A DNA stretch of 64,000 bases, taken from assembly GCF_018613195.1 (NCBI RefSeq), contig NZ_JAGGQQ010000005.1:29593-93592 (forward strand), written 5' to 3'. Below, piece by piece: positions 26,792-35,030 of the stretch. The DNA comes from Bacillus sp. ISL-45. GTDB taxonomy: Bacteria > Bacillota > Bacilli > Bacillales > Cytobacillaceae. The notes under the pieces are model-generated. The model was not told where the DNA came from. It was given only the letters and a program-made list of their open reading frames with translations, and ran no database searches. Position numbers and translations under genes: made by a program. Position 1 is the stretch's first letter; each line of letters begins with the position of its first letter.

Positions 26792-26808
26792 CAGGGGGAT
26801 CTAAAAGA

Positions 26809-26892
26809 GTGGAAAAACTGGCTAAAATATTGCTGATTCTATGCGGAGTATTCCTGTTAGTCGGCATTGTCTATATGATGTTTTTTGCATAA
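26809..26892 (+). CDS. 27-residue single-pass membrane peptide
   Basis: A GTG-started frame encodes VEKLAKILLILCGVFLLVGI followed by VYMMFFA: a basic/acidic start, one hydrophobic segment, then stop. AGGGGG lies about ten bases upstream. It starts 17 bases after yshE and is followed at once by a strong terminator, so it is the last gene of that unit. The terminator placed just after its stop codon supports it being translated. The function is unknown. Confidence 0.65.
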   Translation: MEKLAKILLILCGVFLLVGIVYMMFFA

Positions 26893-26901
26893 AAAGCTTA
26901 A

Positions 26902-26927
26902 AACCGCCTTGTTGGCGGTTTTTTTGT
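26902..26927 (+). terminator. yshE unit terminator
   Basis: AACCGCC (26902-26908), TTGTT loop, GGCGGTT (26914-26920), then T run. Confidence 0.92.
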
Positions 26928-27008
26928 TCTTAATAAAGAGAGGAAGGTTCAGAATCAGGTAATATGTTTGGGTGTTTGTCCCTATAATCCCCCAAAAAAC
27001 TATTCTAA

Positions 27009-27038
27009 TTGTCATAAAAAGACCATTATATTATAATG
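27009..27038 (+). promoter_or_regulatory. lcfA promoter with palindrome over the -10
   Basis: TTGTCA (27009-27014), 17 bp, TATAAT (27032-27037). A 15-bp palindrome, CATTATA-T-TATAATG (27024-27038), covers the -10 and may be an operator. No FadR box of the type at 28896 is visible here. Confidence 0.7.
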
Positions 27039-27081
27039 AGAGATAGAATTTTCAAAAAATTTTAAATAAGGAGGCAACAAG

Positions 27082-28785
27082 ATGGAAGTAGAAAAGCCAT
27101 GGCTGTCGCAATACCCTCCAGAAATACCAGCTCATTTGGATCTTAAGGAGGCAACGGTCCAGGATTATTTAAAGCAGACAGCTGAAAAATACCCAGAGAA
27201 GATTGCTATCCACTTCATGGGCAAAGAACTGACCTATAAGCAAGTTTACAACTATGCGAAAAAACTGGCTGCTTATTTGCAAGACTTGGGAATTGGTAAA
27301 GGAGACAGGGTTGCGATCATGCTCCCTAATACTCCTCAGTCTATCATCAGTTACTACGCAATCCTGATGGCTGGCGGAATTGTCGTCCAAACAAACCCTC
27401 TGTATATGGAACGAGAGCTTGAATACCAGATGAAGGATTCAGGGGCTAAGGCGATCATTACGCTCGACATTTTATTCCCTAGGGTCTCAAAGGTCATCGC
27501 AAATACGGATTTAGAGAATGTAATTGTAACCGCTATCAAGGACTATCTTCCTTTCCCAAAAAATCTTGTCTATCCATTCATCCAGAAAAAACAATATGGC
27601 ATCATTGTAAACGTAAAGCATGAAGGCCAGAACCATCTTTTTACCGAGATTATGAAAGAGCCTGCCGGAAACATTAAAGAATATGAAATGGATTTTGAAG
27701 AAGACCTGGCTTTATTGCAATATACCGGCGGAACGACAGGGTTTCCGAAAGGGGTCATGCTGACTCATAAAAATCTGATTGCGAATGCGGCAATGAGCAA
27801 TGCCTGGCTGTACAAATGTAAAGAGGGTGAAGAGACAGTCCTGGGAATCCTTCCATTTTTCCATGTGTATGGTATGACGGCAGTATTGATTCTTTCTGTC
27901 ATGCAGGCCCAGAAAATGGTGCTTTTACCGAAATTCGACCCTGAAACGACACTGAAGACGATACAAAAACAAAAGCCAACACTCTTTCCTGGCGCACCTA
28001 CCATTTACATCGGGCTTTTGAATCATCCAGACATTAAAAAATATGATCTGTCATCGATTGATTCATGTATTAGCGGATCAGCTCCGCTGCCAGTGGAAGT
28101 GCAGGAGAAATTCGAGGAAGTCACAGGCGGAAAGCTTGTTGAGGGTTATGGCCTGACCGAATCCTCTCCGGTGACACATGCAAACTTCCTATGGGATAAA
28201 AAGCGGGTAAAAGGAAGCATAGGTGTTCCTTGGCCGGATACGGATTCTGTCGTCCTTTCAATGGAAACCGGAGAACCGCTTCCGCCTGGTGAAATTGGTG
28301 AAATAGCAGTCAGGGGCCCGCAGGTAATGAAAGGCTATTGGAACAGGCCGGAAGAAACAGAGCAAGTGCTTAAGGACGGCTGGCTTTTGACCGGAGACCT
28401 TGGCTATATGGACGAGGAAGGGTATTTCTATATTGTCGACCGGAAGAAGGACATGATCATTGCCGGTGGCTTTAATATTTACCCGCGTGAGATTGAAGAA
28501 GTCCTTTACGAGCATCCAGCTGTTCAGGAAGTAGTAGCAGCAGGAATCCCGGATCCTTATCGGGGAGAAACGGTAAAAGTATATATCGTGCTCAAGGAAG
28601 GTTCACACGCGACAGAAGAAGAACTGAATGAATATTGCCGGAAACATCTTGCTGCATTCAAGGTGCCAAGATTGTATGAGTTCAGGGCAGAACTTCCCAA
28701 AACCGCGGTAGGTAAAATTCTCAGAAGAGCATTGGTGGATGAAGAGAAAGCAAAGAACCAGGAAGACCAGCAGAAGCGAGCTTAA
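27082..28785 (+). CDS. lcfA: long-chain fatty-acid--CoA ligase
   Basis: This 567-residue acyl-CoA synthetase activates fatty acids with ATP and CoA for beta-oxidation. The AMP-binding P-loop YTGGTTGFPKGVMLTH begins near residue 214, followed by GYGLTESSPVTH (A5-type motif), LLTGDLGYMDEEGYF (A7), VDRKKDMIIAGGFNIYP (A8) and KTAVGKILRR (A10). An AAGGAGG ribosome site precedes the ATG. It stands upstream of fadR-fadB-etfBA as in B. subtilis but is separated from fadR here by a terminator-like hairpin and a separate promoter. Confidence 0.96.
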   Translation: MEVEKPWLSQYPPEIPAHLDLKEATVQDYLKQTAEKYPEKIAIHFMGKELTYKQVYNYAKKLAAYLQDLGIGKGDRVAIMLPNTPQSIISYYAILMAGGIVVQTNPLYMERELEYQMKDSGAKAIITLDILFPRVSKVIANTDLENVIVTAIKDYLPFPKNLVYPFIQKKQYGIIVNVKHEGQNHLFTEIMKEPAGNIKEYEMDFEEDLALLQYTGGTTGFPKGVMLTHKNLIANAAMSNAWLYKCKEGEETVLGILPFFHVYGMTAVLILSVMQAQKMVLLPKFDPETTLKTIQKQKPTLFPGAPTIYIGLLNHPDIKKYDLSSIDSCISGSAPLPVEVQEKFEEVTGGKLVEGYGLTESSPVTHANFLWDKKRVKGSIGVPWPDTDSVVLSMETGEPLPPGEIGEIAVRGPQVMKGYWNRPEETEQVLKDGWLLTGDLGYMDEEGYFYIVDRKKDMIIAGGFNIYPREIEEVLYEHPAVQEVVAAGIPDPYRGETVKVYIVLKEGSHATEEELNEYCRKHLAAFKVPRLYEFRAELPKTAVGKILRRALVDEEKAKNQEDQQKRA

Positions 28786-28793
28786 CTTAAAAA

Positions 28794-28824
28794 AGCCGTC
28801 TCCCGATATCGGCTCTTTCTTTTT
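28794..28824 (+). terminator. lcfA terminator
   Basis: AGCCG / CGGCT arms around a ten-base loop, followed by CTTTCTTTTTG. Confidence 0.7.
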
Positions 28825-28859
28825 GAATTAGAAGGCTTGTCCAAATGAAACACATTTCC

Positions 28860-28913
28860 TTGACAGAAATGTGAGTGAATACTATTATAAAAATATGAAT
28901 GACGATTCATTCA
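28860..28913 (+). promoter_or_regulatory. fadR promoter with FadR operator
   Basis: TTGACA (28860-28865), 17 bp, TATTAT (28883-28888). TGAATGACGATTCATTCA (28896-28913) matches the B. subtilis FadR consensus TGAATGAMTAWTCATTCA at 17 of 18 positions and lies on the predicted transcription start, so FadR should repress its own gene and those downstream. Confidence 0.88.
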
Positions 28914-29003
28914 GTGAATAGGGTTGCAGACAAAAATCGTAAACGGGAGTGTGCCACTGTAGCATTTAATGCTTGTGCTTTTCCTGGAGCGGGAGTGAAA
29001 GAA

Positions 29004-29606
29004 ATGAAGAAAAACAGGCCGAAATATATGCAAATAATTGACGCAGCAGTGGTCATTATCGCAGAAAACGGCTACCACCAGGCGCAGGTGTCTAAAATAG
29101 CAAAGCAGGCTGGAGTGGCTGATGGGACCATTTATTTGTATTTCAAGAATAAGGAAGACATACTGATTTCTCTGTTCCAGGAGAAAATGGGTTACTTCGT
29201 GGGAAGTATTGAAGAAAAAATTGCAGGAAAACAAACAGCAACAGAGAAGTTATATATGTTGGTCGAAACGCATTTCAAGATTCTTTCAGATGACCGGCAT
29301 CTTGCAATTGTAACCCAGCTGGAGCTAAGGCAGTCAAATAAGGATCTCCGGCATAAAATCAACGAGGTGCTTAAGGGCTACTTAATGCTGATCGACAAAA
29401 TCATTTTGGAAGGCATAGAGAATGGAGAGTTTTCAAGCTCCCTGGATTTGCGTCTTGCAAGGCAGATGATTTTTGGTACAGTAGATGAAACTGCGACTTC
29501 ATGGGTAATGAATGAACAGAAATACAATCTTACTGACCTGGCAAAAGCGGTACACCAGCTGCTGATCAATGGCTGCGGTTACCAGGACACCAAACCGGTC
29601 CTTTAA
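29004..29606 (+). CDS. fadR: TetR-family fatty acid degradation regulator FadR
   Basis: This 200-residue repressor of fatty-acid degradation genes is released from DNA by long-chain acyl-CoA. The N-terminal TetR helix-turn-helix is nearly identical to B. subtilis FadR (YsiA): KNRPKYMQIIDAAV, then QVSKIAKQAGVADGTIYLYF. The ligand domain contains VTQLELRQSN and RLARQMIFGTVDETATSW. The start is ATG 29004, eight bases after GGGAG; the frame is open to 28899 but that would overlap the operator. It probably heads a fadR-fadB-etfB-etfA transcript. Confidence 0.95.
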   Translation: MKKNRPKYMQIIDAAVVIIAENGYHQAQVSKIAKQAGVADGTIYLYFKNKEDILISLFQEKMGYFVGSIEEKIAGKQTATEKLYMLVETHFKILSDDRHLAIVTQLELRQSNKDLRHKINEVLKGYLMLIDKIILEGIENGEFSSSLDLRLARQMIFGTVDETATSWVMNEQKYNLTDLAKAVHQLLINGCGYQDTKPVL

Positions 29607-29667
29607 ATCACGTCTTTCCCGACTTTCCGTCGCTTTGAATACCTGTAAGCGGAAAAGGCAGGGGAAA

Positions 29668-29716
29668 AAGGCTAGTTTCGCAGAAAGGAGATTTTCCAGG
29701 ATGCGAAACTTGCCTT
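29668..29716. repeat. large inverted repeat between fadR and fadB
   Basis: AAGGC-T-AGTTTCGCA (29668-29682) pairs with TGCGAAACT-T-GCCTT (29702-29716): 14 of 15 positions, 19-nt loop. No T run follows, so it may stabilise or process the mRNA rather than end it. Confidence 0.7.
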
Positions 29717-29737
29717 CATGTAAAAGGAGGGGAAAAT

Positions 29738-30511
29738 GTGGAGTATCTTAAATGGTCTGCGGAGGACAGGATCGCTACGATCACGATTGACCGTCCGCCG
29801 GCGAATGCCCTTGCATCCGGACTGCTGAAAGAAGTTTCAGGAGTATTGGATGAGATTGAAGGGAATGAAGAAATCAGGGTTGTTTTAATCCATGGTGAAG
29901 GCAGGTTCTTCTCTGCAGGAGCGGATATCAAAGAATTCACCACAATTAAAACCGGAGAAGACTTTGCCAAACTTGCTGAATATGGCCAGGATCTTTTCGA
30001 GCGTATGGAGCATTTTCCAAAGCCGATTATCGCTGCCATCCATGGCGCGGCATTGGGCGGCGGCCTGGAGCTTGCAATGGCATGCCACTTCCGCCTTGTA
30101 GCCGAAAACGCTAAATTGGGATTGCCAGAGCTGCAGCTTGGTCTGATTCCAGGGTTTGCAGGCAGCCAGCGACTGCCAAGATATATGGGCGTAGCAAGAG
30201 CGGCCGAGATGCTGTTTACAAGCGACCCTATCACAGGTGTGGAAGCAGTCAAATATGGATTGGCCAACCATGCTTACCCTGAGGAGCAGTTGCTTGAAAA
30301 CGCATACAAGCTTGCCGGGAAAATTGCGAAAAAGAGTCCAGTTTCCCTGGGGGCAGCTATTAAGCTATTGAACTATTCCAAGCACGAATCCTTTTACAAA
30401 GGAGTTAAGGAAGAAGCCCAGTATTTTGGCGATGTCTTCCTGTCTGAGGACGGCCAGGAGGGAATCAAGGCTTTCCTGGAAAAAAGGCCGCCTGATTTTA
30501 AAGGCAGATAA
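29738..30511 (+). CDS. fadB: enoyl-CoA hydratase
   Basis: This 257-residue crotonase-family enzyme hydrates trans-2-enoyl-CoA in beta-oxidation. The oxyanion-hole segments are FSAGADIKEF (near residue 62) and AAIHGAALGGGLELAMACH (near residue 96), and the catalytic region LPELQLGLIPGFAGSQRLPR has the glutamate expected for hydratases. The start is GTG 29738 behind AAGGAGGGG; ATG 29736 is out of frame. It follows fadR and precedes etfBA, matching ysiB (fadB) in B. subtilis. Confidence 0.93.
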   Translation: MEYLKWSAEDRIATITIDRPPANALASGLLKEVSGVLDEIEGNEEIRVVLIHGEGRFFSAGADIKEFTTIKTGEDFAKLAEYGQDLFERMEHFPKPIIAAIHGAALGGGLELAMACHFRLVAENAKLGLPELQLGLIPGFAGSQRLPRYMGVARAAEMLFTSDPITGVEAVKYGLANHAYPEEQLLENAYKLAGKIAKKSPVSLGAAIKLLNYSKHESFYKGVKEEAQYFGDVFLSEDGQEGIKAFLEKRPPDFKGR

Positions 30512-30598
30512 GCCAACCTTTTAGCATCATTTTTTTTGAAATAAATTTTTCTAATCTTTAGAACAGCTAAAATGTTTGAATACTTAGGAGGGGAACAA

Positions 30599-31372
30599 AT
30601 GAATATCTACGTTCTAATGAAAAGGACATTCGATACAGAAGAAAAAATCACGATCGCAAACGGCAAGATCAATGAAGATGGTGCTGAATTCATCATCAAT
30701 CCTTACGATGAATATGCGATTGAGGAAGCAATCCAGGTAAGGGACGCTCATGGCGGCGAGGTGACTGTCGTTTCTGTAGGCAATGAAGAAACAGAGAAGC
30801 AGCTGCGCACAGCGCTGGCTATGGGAGCAGACAAAGCAGTATTGATCAATATCGAGGATGACGTTGAAGACGGCGACCAGTTCACAACTGCCAAAATCCT
30901 TTCTGAATACCTAAAGGATAAAGAGGCTGACCTTATTCTTGGCGGTAATGTCGCGATCGATGGCGGATCAGGCCAGGTAGGACCTCGTGTTGCGGAACAG
31001 CTGGGAATGCCTTATGTGACAACGATTACGAAACTAGAAATCAATGGAACGACTGCTACGATTACTAGAGACGTAGAAGGGGATTCAGAAGTCATTGAGA
31101 CAAGCCTTCCTGTTCTTGTAACAGCACAACAGGGGCTTAATGAGCCTCGCTATCCATCTCTTCCAGGAATCATGAAAGCAAAGAAAAAGCCGCTTGATGA
31201 GCTTGAGCTTGATGATCTTGATCTGGATGAGGACGATGTAGAAGCTAAGACAAAGACTATTGAAATTTATCTTCCTCCGCAAAAAGAGGCAGGAAAAGTC
31301 CTTGAAGGCGAACTTGCTGACCAGGTTAAGGAACTTGTCAACCTGCTTCACACAGAAGCGAAAGTCGTTTAA
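30599..31372 (+). CDS. etfB: electron transfer flavoprotein beta subunit
   Basis: This 257-residue protein is the AMP-binding beta subunit of ETF, which takes electrons from acyl-CoA dehydrogenases. It has the adenine nucleotide alpha-hydrolase-like fold with MGADKAVLINIEDD, LGGNVAIDGGSGQVGPRVAE and a family-typical C-terminal arm that embraces the alpha subunit. GGAGGGG lies before ATG 30599; the in-frame ATG 30572 precedes the ribosome site. It is followed 38 bases later by etfA, in the FadR-controlled block. Confidence 0.95.
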   Translation: MNIYVLMKRTFDTEEKITIANGKINEDGAEFIINPYDEYAIEEAIQVRDAHGGEVTVVSVGNEETEKQLRTALAMGADKAVLINIEDDVEDGDQFTTAKILSEYLKDKEADLILGGNVAIDGGSGQVGPRVAEQLGMPYVTTITKLEINGTTATITRDVEGDSEVIETSLPVLVTAQQGLNEPRYPSLPGIMKAKKKPLDELELDDLDLDEDDVEAKTKTIEIYLPPQKEAGKVLEGELADQVKELVNLLHTEAKVV

Positions 31373-31410
31373 GACATAAAGGAAGAATAAATACGCAGGA
31401 GGTAAATCAA

Positions 31411-32388
31411 ATGGCGAGAAAAGTATTAGTATTGGGAGAATCACGTGACGGACAACTTAGAAACGTTTCTTTCGAAGCAATTGCAGCTGCAAAAACAGTT
31501 GCTGAGGGCGGAGAAGTAATTGGAGTATTGATCGGAGAGTCTGTAAACGCTTTAGGGAATGACCTTTACCAGTATGGTGCTGACAAAGTGGTGGCAGTAG
31601 AAGACGCCAAGCTTTCACAATACACACCTGACGGTTACTCACAAGCTTTGATGGCTGTAATCGAGCAGGAAAGCCCGGAAGGAATTATTTTTGGTCATAC
31701 ATCTCTTGGAAAAGACCTTGCACCTAAAATCGCAAGCAAATTGGGTTCAGGATTAATCTCTGATGCTGTAGCGGTTGAAGAAGCAGGCGGAAACCTTGTT
31801 TTCACTCGTCCAATCTATTCTGGTAAAGCTTTTGAAAAGAAGATTGTTACCGATGGACTAGTGTTTGCGACAATCCGTCCTAACAACATCGCTCCACTGG
31901 AAAGAGATGCAGGTAAATCCGGAGAGGTTTCAGCAGTCTCTGCAGAAATCAAGGACTTGAGAACGATCATCAAGGATGTTGTCCGTAAAGCAACTGAAGG
32001 TGTAGATCTTTCCGAAGCAAAAGTTGTAGTAGCGGGCGGACGCGGTGTGAAGAGCGAAGAAGGCTTCGAGCCGCTGAAGGAACTTGCTGACGTTCTTGGC
32101 GGAGCTGTTGGAGCTTCACGTGGTGCATGTGATGCTGACTATTGTGATTATTCACTGCAAATCGGTCAGACAGGTAAAGTCGTAACTCCAGACTTATATA
32201 TTGCTGCCGGTATTTCCGGAGCAATCCAGCACCTTGCAGGCATGTCCAACTCCAAGGTCATTGTCGCAATCAATAAGGATCCAGAAGCTAATATCTTCAA
32301 AGTCGCAGACTACGGTATCGTAGGCGATTTATTCGAAGTTATTCCGATGCTTACTGAAGAATTCAAGAAGCTTAAAGTCAACGCATAA
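31411..32388 (+). CDS. etfA: electron transfer flavoprotein alpha subunit
   Basis: This 325-residue protein is the FAD-carrying alpha subunit of ETF. The C-terminal FAD domain (from about residue 200) shows [50 protein letters not shown] and [21 protein letters not shown]. An AGGAGG ribosome site precedes the ATG. It is the last gene of the beta-oxidation block and has its own strong terminator. Confidence 0.96.
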   Translation: MARKVLVLGESRDGQLRNVSFEAIAAAKTVAEGGEVIGVLIGESVNALGNDLYQYGADKVVAVEDAKLSQYTPDGYSQALMAVIEQESPEGIIFGHTSLGKDLAPKIASKLGSGLISDAVAVEEAGGNLVFTRPIYSGKAFEKKIVTDGLVFATIRPNNIAPLERDAGKSGEVSAVSAEIKDLRTIIKDVVRKATEGVDLSEAKVVVAGGRGVKSEEGFEPLKELADVLGGAVGASRGACDADYCDYSLQIGQTGKVVTPDLYIAAGISGAIQHLAGMSNSKVIVAINKDPEANIFKVADYGIVGDLFEVIPMLTEEFKKLKVNA

Positions 32389-32401
32389 TTATTTTTAACT
32401 T

Positions 32402-32436
32402 AAAAAAACGGACGTCACATTCGTCCGTTTTTTTGT
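32402..32436 (+). terminator. etfA terminator
   Basis: AAAAAAACGGACG, 7-nt loop, CGTCCGTTTTTTT. Confidence 0.92.
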
Positions 32437-32497
32437 CTGTATAGGAAATTATAAAAGCATTTTTTGTGTGGATAACTACATATGGGTGTCTTAATCC

Positions 32498-32734
32498 AGC
32501 TCCAGCGCCTAGCCCCTCGAGACGCTTGTCTAGTTTCGCCTCCTAGAAACTCCGAAACTTCAACTCCGCCGGCAGAAGCAAAAAGCGCTTCTTTGTCGGA
32601 GTCTCCAGTTTCTGCGTTTCTGGGCAGTCGGCTACACATTTCGATTTCGGTCCTGCCAATGAAGTCAAAGAACGACTTCATTGGCAGGCCCTCCAGCGCT
32701 TGTCGGGGCTGAACAAGGCGCTTGCGCTTTTTGT
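32498..32734. repeat. interspersed 235-bp repeat, copy A
   Basis: This stretch is the reverse complement of the copy at 50728-50960, with high similarity along its whole length apart from a variable patch near 32515-32530 and one near 32640-32660. It contains inner palindromes such as AATGAAGTC...GACTTCATT. Short open frames read through both strands but differ between copies, so I treat it as non-coding. The same start motif appears as a fragment at 9127. Confidence 0.85.
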
Positions 32735-32868
32735 TCCTGTAAAAACGAATAAAATGGGAATATTCATATGTGAAAAGGGTAAATTACAACAAGAGCAGAT
32801 AAATAGCATCAATTGGTAAACGATGATATACTGACGTTAGTATTCAGATTTATTTAGGAGGCATTCAA

Positions 32869-33183
32869 ATGGCTATTACACATGCTACTGACGCAACTTT
32901 TGCTAACGAAACAGGATCAGGCCTAGTGCTTGTTGACTTTTGGGCACCTTGGTGCGGCCCATGTAAAATGATCGCTCCTGTGCTTGAAGAATTAGATTCA
33001 GAAATGAGCGATAAAGTAAAAATCGTGAAGCTTGATGTTGATGACAATCAGCAGACTGCAGCTCAATATGGCATCATGAGCATCCCGACACTACTTGTCC
33101 TTAAGGATGGTCAGCCGGTTGATAAAGTAGTCGGATTCCAACCAAAAGAAGCACTTGCAGGACGCCTGCAGCAGCATATCTAA
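32869..33183 (+). CDS. trxA: thioredoxin
   Basis: This 104-residue protein is the main thioredoxin, a cytosolic disulfide reductase. The active site is WAPWCGPCK (Cys pair near residues 29 and 32) and the cis-proline loop is MSIPTLLVL. An AGGAGG ribosome site precedes the ATG. It stands alone with a terminator after it. Promoter elements upstream are weak; I could not choose one with confidence. Confidence 0.97.
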   Translation: MAITHATDATFANETGSGLVLVDFWAPWCGPCKMIAPVLEELDSEMSDKVKIVKLDVDDNQQTAAQYGIMSIPTLLVLKDGQPVDKVVGFQPKEALAGRLQQHI

Positions 33184-33196
33184 GATTAAAGCAAAA

Positions 33197-33229
33197 AATC
33201 CCGCCTTCAGAGAAGGCGGGATTTTTTTA
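33197..33229 (+). terminator. trxA terminator
   Basis: AATCCCGCCTT (33197-33207), CAGAG loop, AAGGCGGGATT (33213-33223), T run. The following 33230-33425 contains no gene or motif I can support. Confidence 0.93.
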
Positions 33230-33427
33230 TGAACTGAATGCAGAACTTTATTTGAAACATAATAACAATGCTTCTTTGGTAGAAGATTGATAGGTTATGC
33301 ACCTAGATGTCGAAAATTTAAATAGTATTCAATCAGCTTTGCTATCACTTTTGCTGCTTAGATCTCGTTCAGATTAAGTGTAAAATTAACATTTCACAAG
33401 TTTGTCAAAGTTTTCTTACAAAGTTCG

Positions 33428-33484
33428 TTGACAGTGATAATCATTCTCGCCTATAATAACAATTGTCAATGAAAATCATTATCA
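33428..33484 (+). promoter_or_regulatory. Fur-controlled promoter
   Basis: TTGACA (33428-33433), 18 bp, TATAAT (33452-33457). A Fur-type box TGATAATCATTCTCG (33435-33449, 13 of 15 against TGATAATNATTATCA) fills the spacer, and a second, TGAAAATCATTATCA (33470-33484, 14 of 15), lies just downstream of the start. Iron-replete Fur should block this promoter. Confidence 0.85.
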
Positions 33485-33523
33485 TTTATAAGACTACTCA
33501 CATTACATAGGGGGATTTAAAAC

Positions 33524-34750
33524 ATGAACAAGAAAAAGCATCTGAAAGCAATTTTTGCAAGTTTTTTAATGGCAAGTACAGTATTGGCAGCGTGCGGAGG
33601 AGACGAAACAGCAGAAAAGCCTAAAGAAAACAAACAGGCTGAAACAGAAAAAAAGACTGAAGAAACTAAGGAAAATAATAATGAAGAAACCAAGGAAGTG
33701 AACGTTGAAGATACAGATGCAGCAAAGCAAGCTGCTGCTTATTCTGATATGATGTCCGAACTAGTAAAAGCCAAAGAAGGCCAGGAAGTGAACTGGGATA
33801 CTGTCCAGCAACAATATGAAGCAGGTCTTCAAAAGGATGTAGCCGAGCTTAGTCCTGAATTCGACCAGGCAATCCAGGCTGCACTTACAGCTGGAAAAAG
33901 CGGAGAAATGGAACCAATTATCGCTGTTCAATTGACGGATAAGACAATTCAATCCTATTTCTATCAAAATCAAAAGGCACTTCAAAAGGAAGCTGTTGCT
34001 GCACTGACTGAGGACAAGAAGGAAGACGCAAATCTTGCATTCGCGCAAATTAAGCATCTGACGGAAAAAGTTTTCATTCCAACAGCTGAAAAACGTGATA
34101 AGTATTACGAGCTTAGCGGAGATGCTAGCCTTGTCGAGAACATTAATTCCGGACTATCCGCACAGGAAGAAGCGCTTAATGCTGGTAATGCTGAAGATTT
34201 CCAGGTATATCTTCAGGTAACGGATAAGTCAATCTACAGAAGCTACTATCTTGCAGCAAAATCTTATGCTGAGAAAATTGAAGCAGGAGTTAAAGAAGGA
34301 AAAGATAAGCAGGAACTATCCATCATGCAGGCTGAGGCATGGGGCTTCTATCAAGCAATCAAGGGTTCTCTTAGCGGCGGAGATGAAGCGGCTGCTGCTC
34401 AGTTAGATAAATTATTCACTTTGAACACTACTGATCCAGCTGCGATTAAAGCGGCAGAAACAAATGCTTTATTCGCTAAGGCAGTGGCTGGCAAAATCAA
34501 AGGCTACTACGAAAAGGCTCCGAATCTGTTAGCAGAAAACAATGCGGTTGAAGCTAAAGTAAGTGCAATGGAAGGGAACATGTTCCTGAAAATGCTTCAA
34601 GGGCAGATGACTGAAAAATTAGGTGAAGAAAAAACTCAGGCCGTATTTGCAGATGCTGAAGCATGGTATAATGCCATTGCGGAAAATAAGCCGGAAGATG
34701 CAAAAGCAAAAGGCGACGCAGTTATTTCAGCAGTAGATGGTCTGCTTTAA
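33524..34750 (+). CDS. Fur-regulated helical lipoprotein, probable iron-uptake partner
   Basis: This 408-residue protein has a lipoprotein signal (basic start, hydrophobic core, LAAC with Cys24) followed by a lysine/glutamate-rich linker to about residue 65 and a long helical domain. The helical domain contains an internal duplication: QLTDKTIQSYF near 136-146 and QVTDKSIYRSYY near 231-242. I do not recognise a named family; the helical, acidic architecture recalls the extracytoplasmic parts that accompany FTR1 permeases. Two Fur boxes upstream and an FTR1 gene 5 kb downstream make a role in iron capture likely, but this is inference. Confidence 0.75.
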   Translation: MNKKKHLKAIFASFLMASTVLAACGGDETAEKPKENKQAETEKKTEETKENNNEETKEVNVEDTDAAKQAAAYSDMMSELVKAKEGQEVNWDTVQQQYEAGLQKDVAELSPEFDQAIQAALTAGKSGEMEPIIAVQLTDKTIQSYFYQNQKALQKEAVAALTEDKKEDANLAFAQIKHLTEKVFIPTAEKRDKYYELSGDASLVENINSGLSAQEEALNAGNAEDFQVYLQVTDKSIYRSYYLAAKSYAEKIEAGVKEGKDKQELSIMQAEAWGFYQAIKGSLSGGDEAAAAQLDKLFTLNTTDPAAIKAAETNALFAKAVAGKIKGYYEKAPNLLAENNAVEAKVSAMEGNMFLKMLQGQMTEKLGEEKTQAVFADAEAWYNAIAENKPEDAKAKGDAVISAVDGLL

Positions 34751-34757
34751 AAAACGG

Positions 34758-34792
34758 GAGCCGCAGCGATGCGGCTCTATTTTCGTTTTTTA
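34758..34792 (+). terminator. lipoprotein gene terminator
   Basis: GAGCCGCA (34758-34765), GCGA loop, TGCGGCTC (34770-34777), then a T-rich tail. Confidence 0.85.
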
Positions 34793-34989
34793 GATGAAGG
34801 CTGTTTTCGTAAAGATTGTTGTTAAAATCCTAAAGCCGATATTAACGTGACAAAAGTCATTTTGTATGTCGGTACTAAGTTAGCAAGCTCTTTTCTCATA
34901 ATAAGCGTTAATTTTGTCATGAAACTTAGGTAATACAATCCTATTTTGTAGTCAATAGCAACAAAGTTTGAGAAAAGAGCCTAGATGAA
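34791..34989. mobile_element. MITE-like element, copy 2, with 8-bp target duplication
   Basis: The 183-bp element runs from 34799 (GGCTGTTTTCGTAAAGATTG) to 34981 (ends AAAGTTTGAGAAAAGAGCC). TAGATGAA is present directly on both sides, at 34791-34798 and 34982-34989: a perfect 8-bp target duplication. It carries no gene. The inner sequence is related to copy 1 at 14747-14979 in the opposite orientation. GG-starting ends and 8-bp duplications are features of ISL3-type transposition, which is my best guess for the mobilising enzyme. Confidence 0.88.
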
Positions 34990-35030
34990 ATACTATGGTA
35001 AAATGGCTTGAGAAAGAAAGAGGTGTAATC

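Noticed and set aside
29569-29751. 60-codon frame between fadR and fadB
   Set aside because: It overlaps the fadR end and the large hairpin and has no ribosome site.
32415-32712. Frames on both strands of the 235-bp repeat
   Set aside because: They differ between the two copies and extend through the etfA terminator; the repeat looks non-coding.
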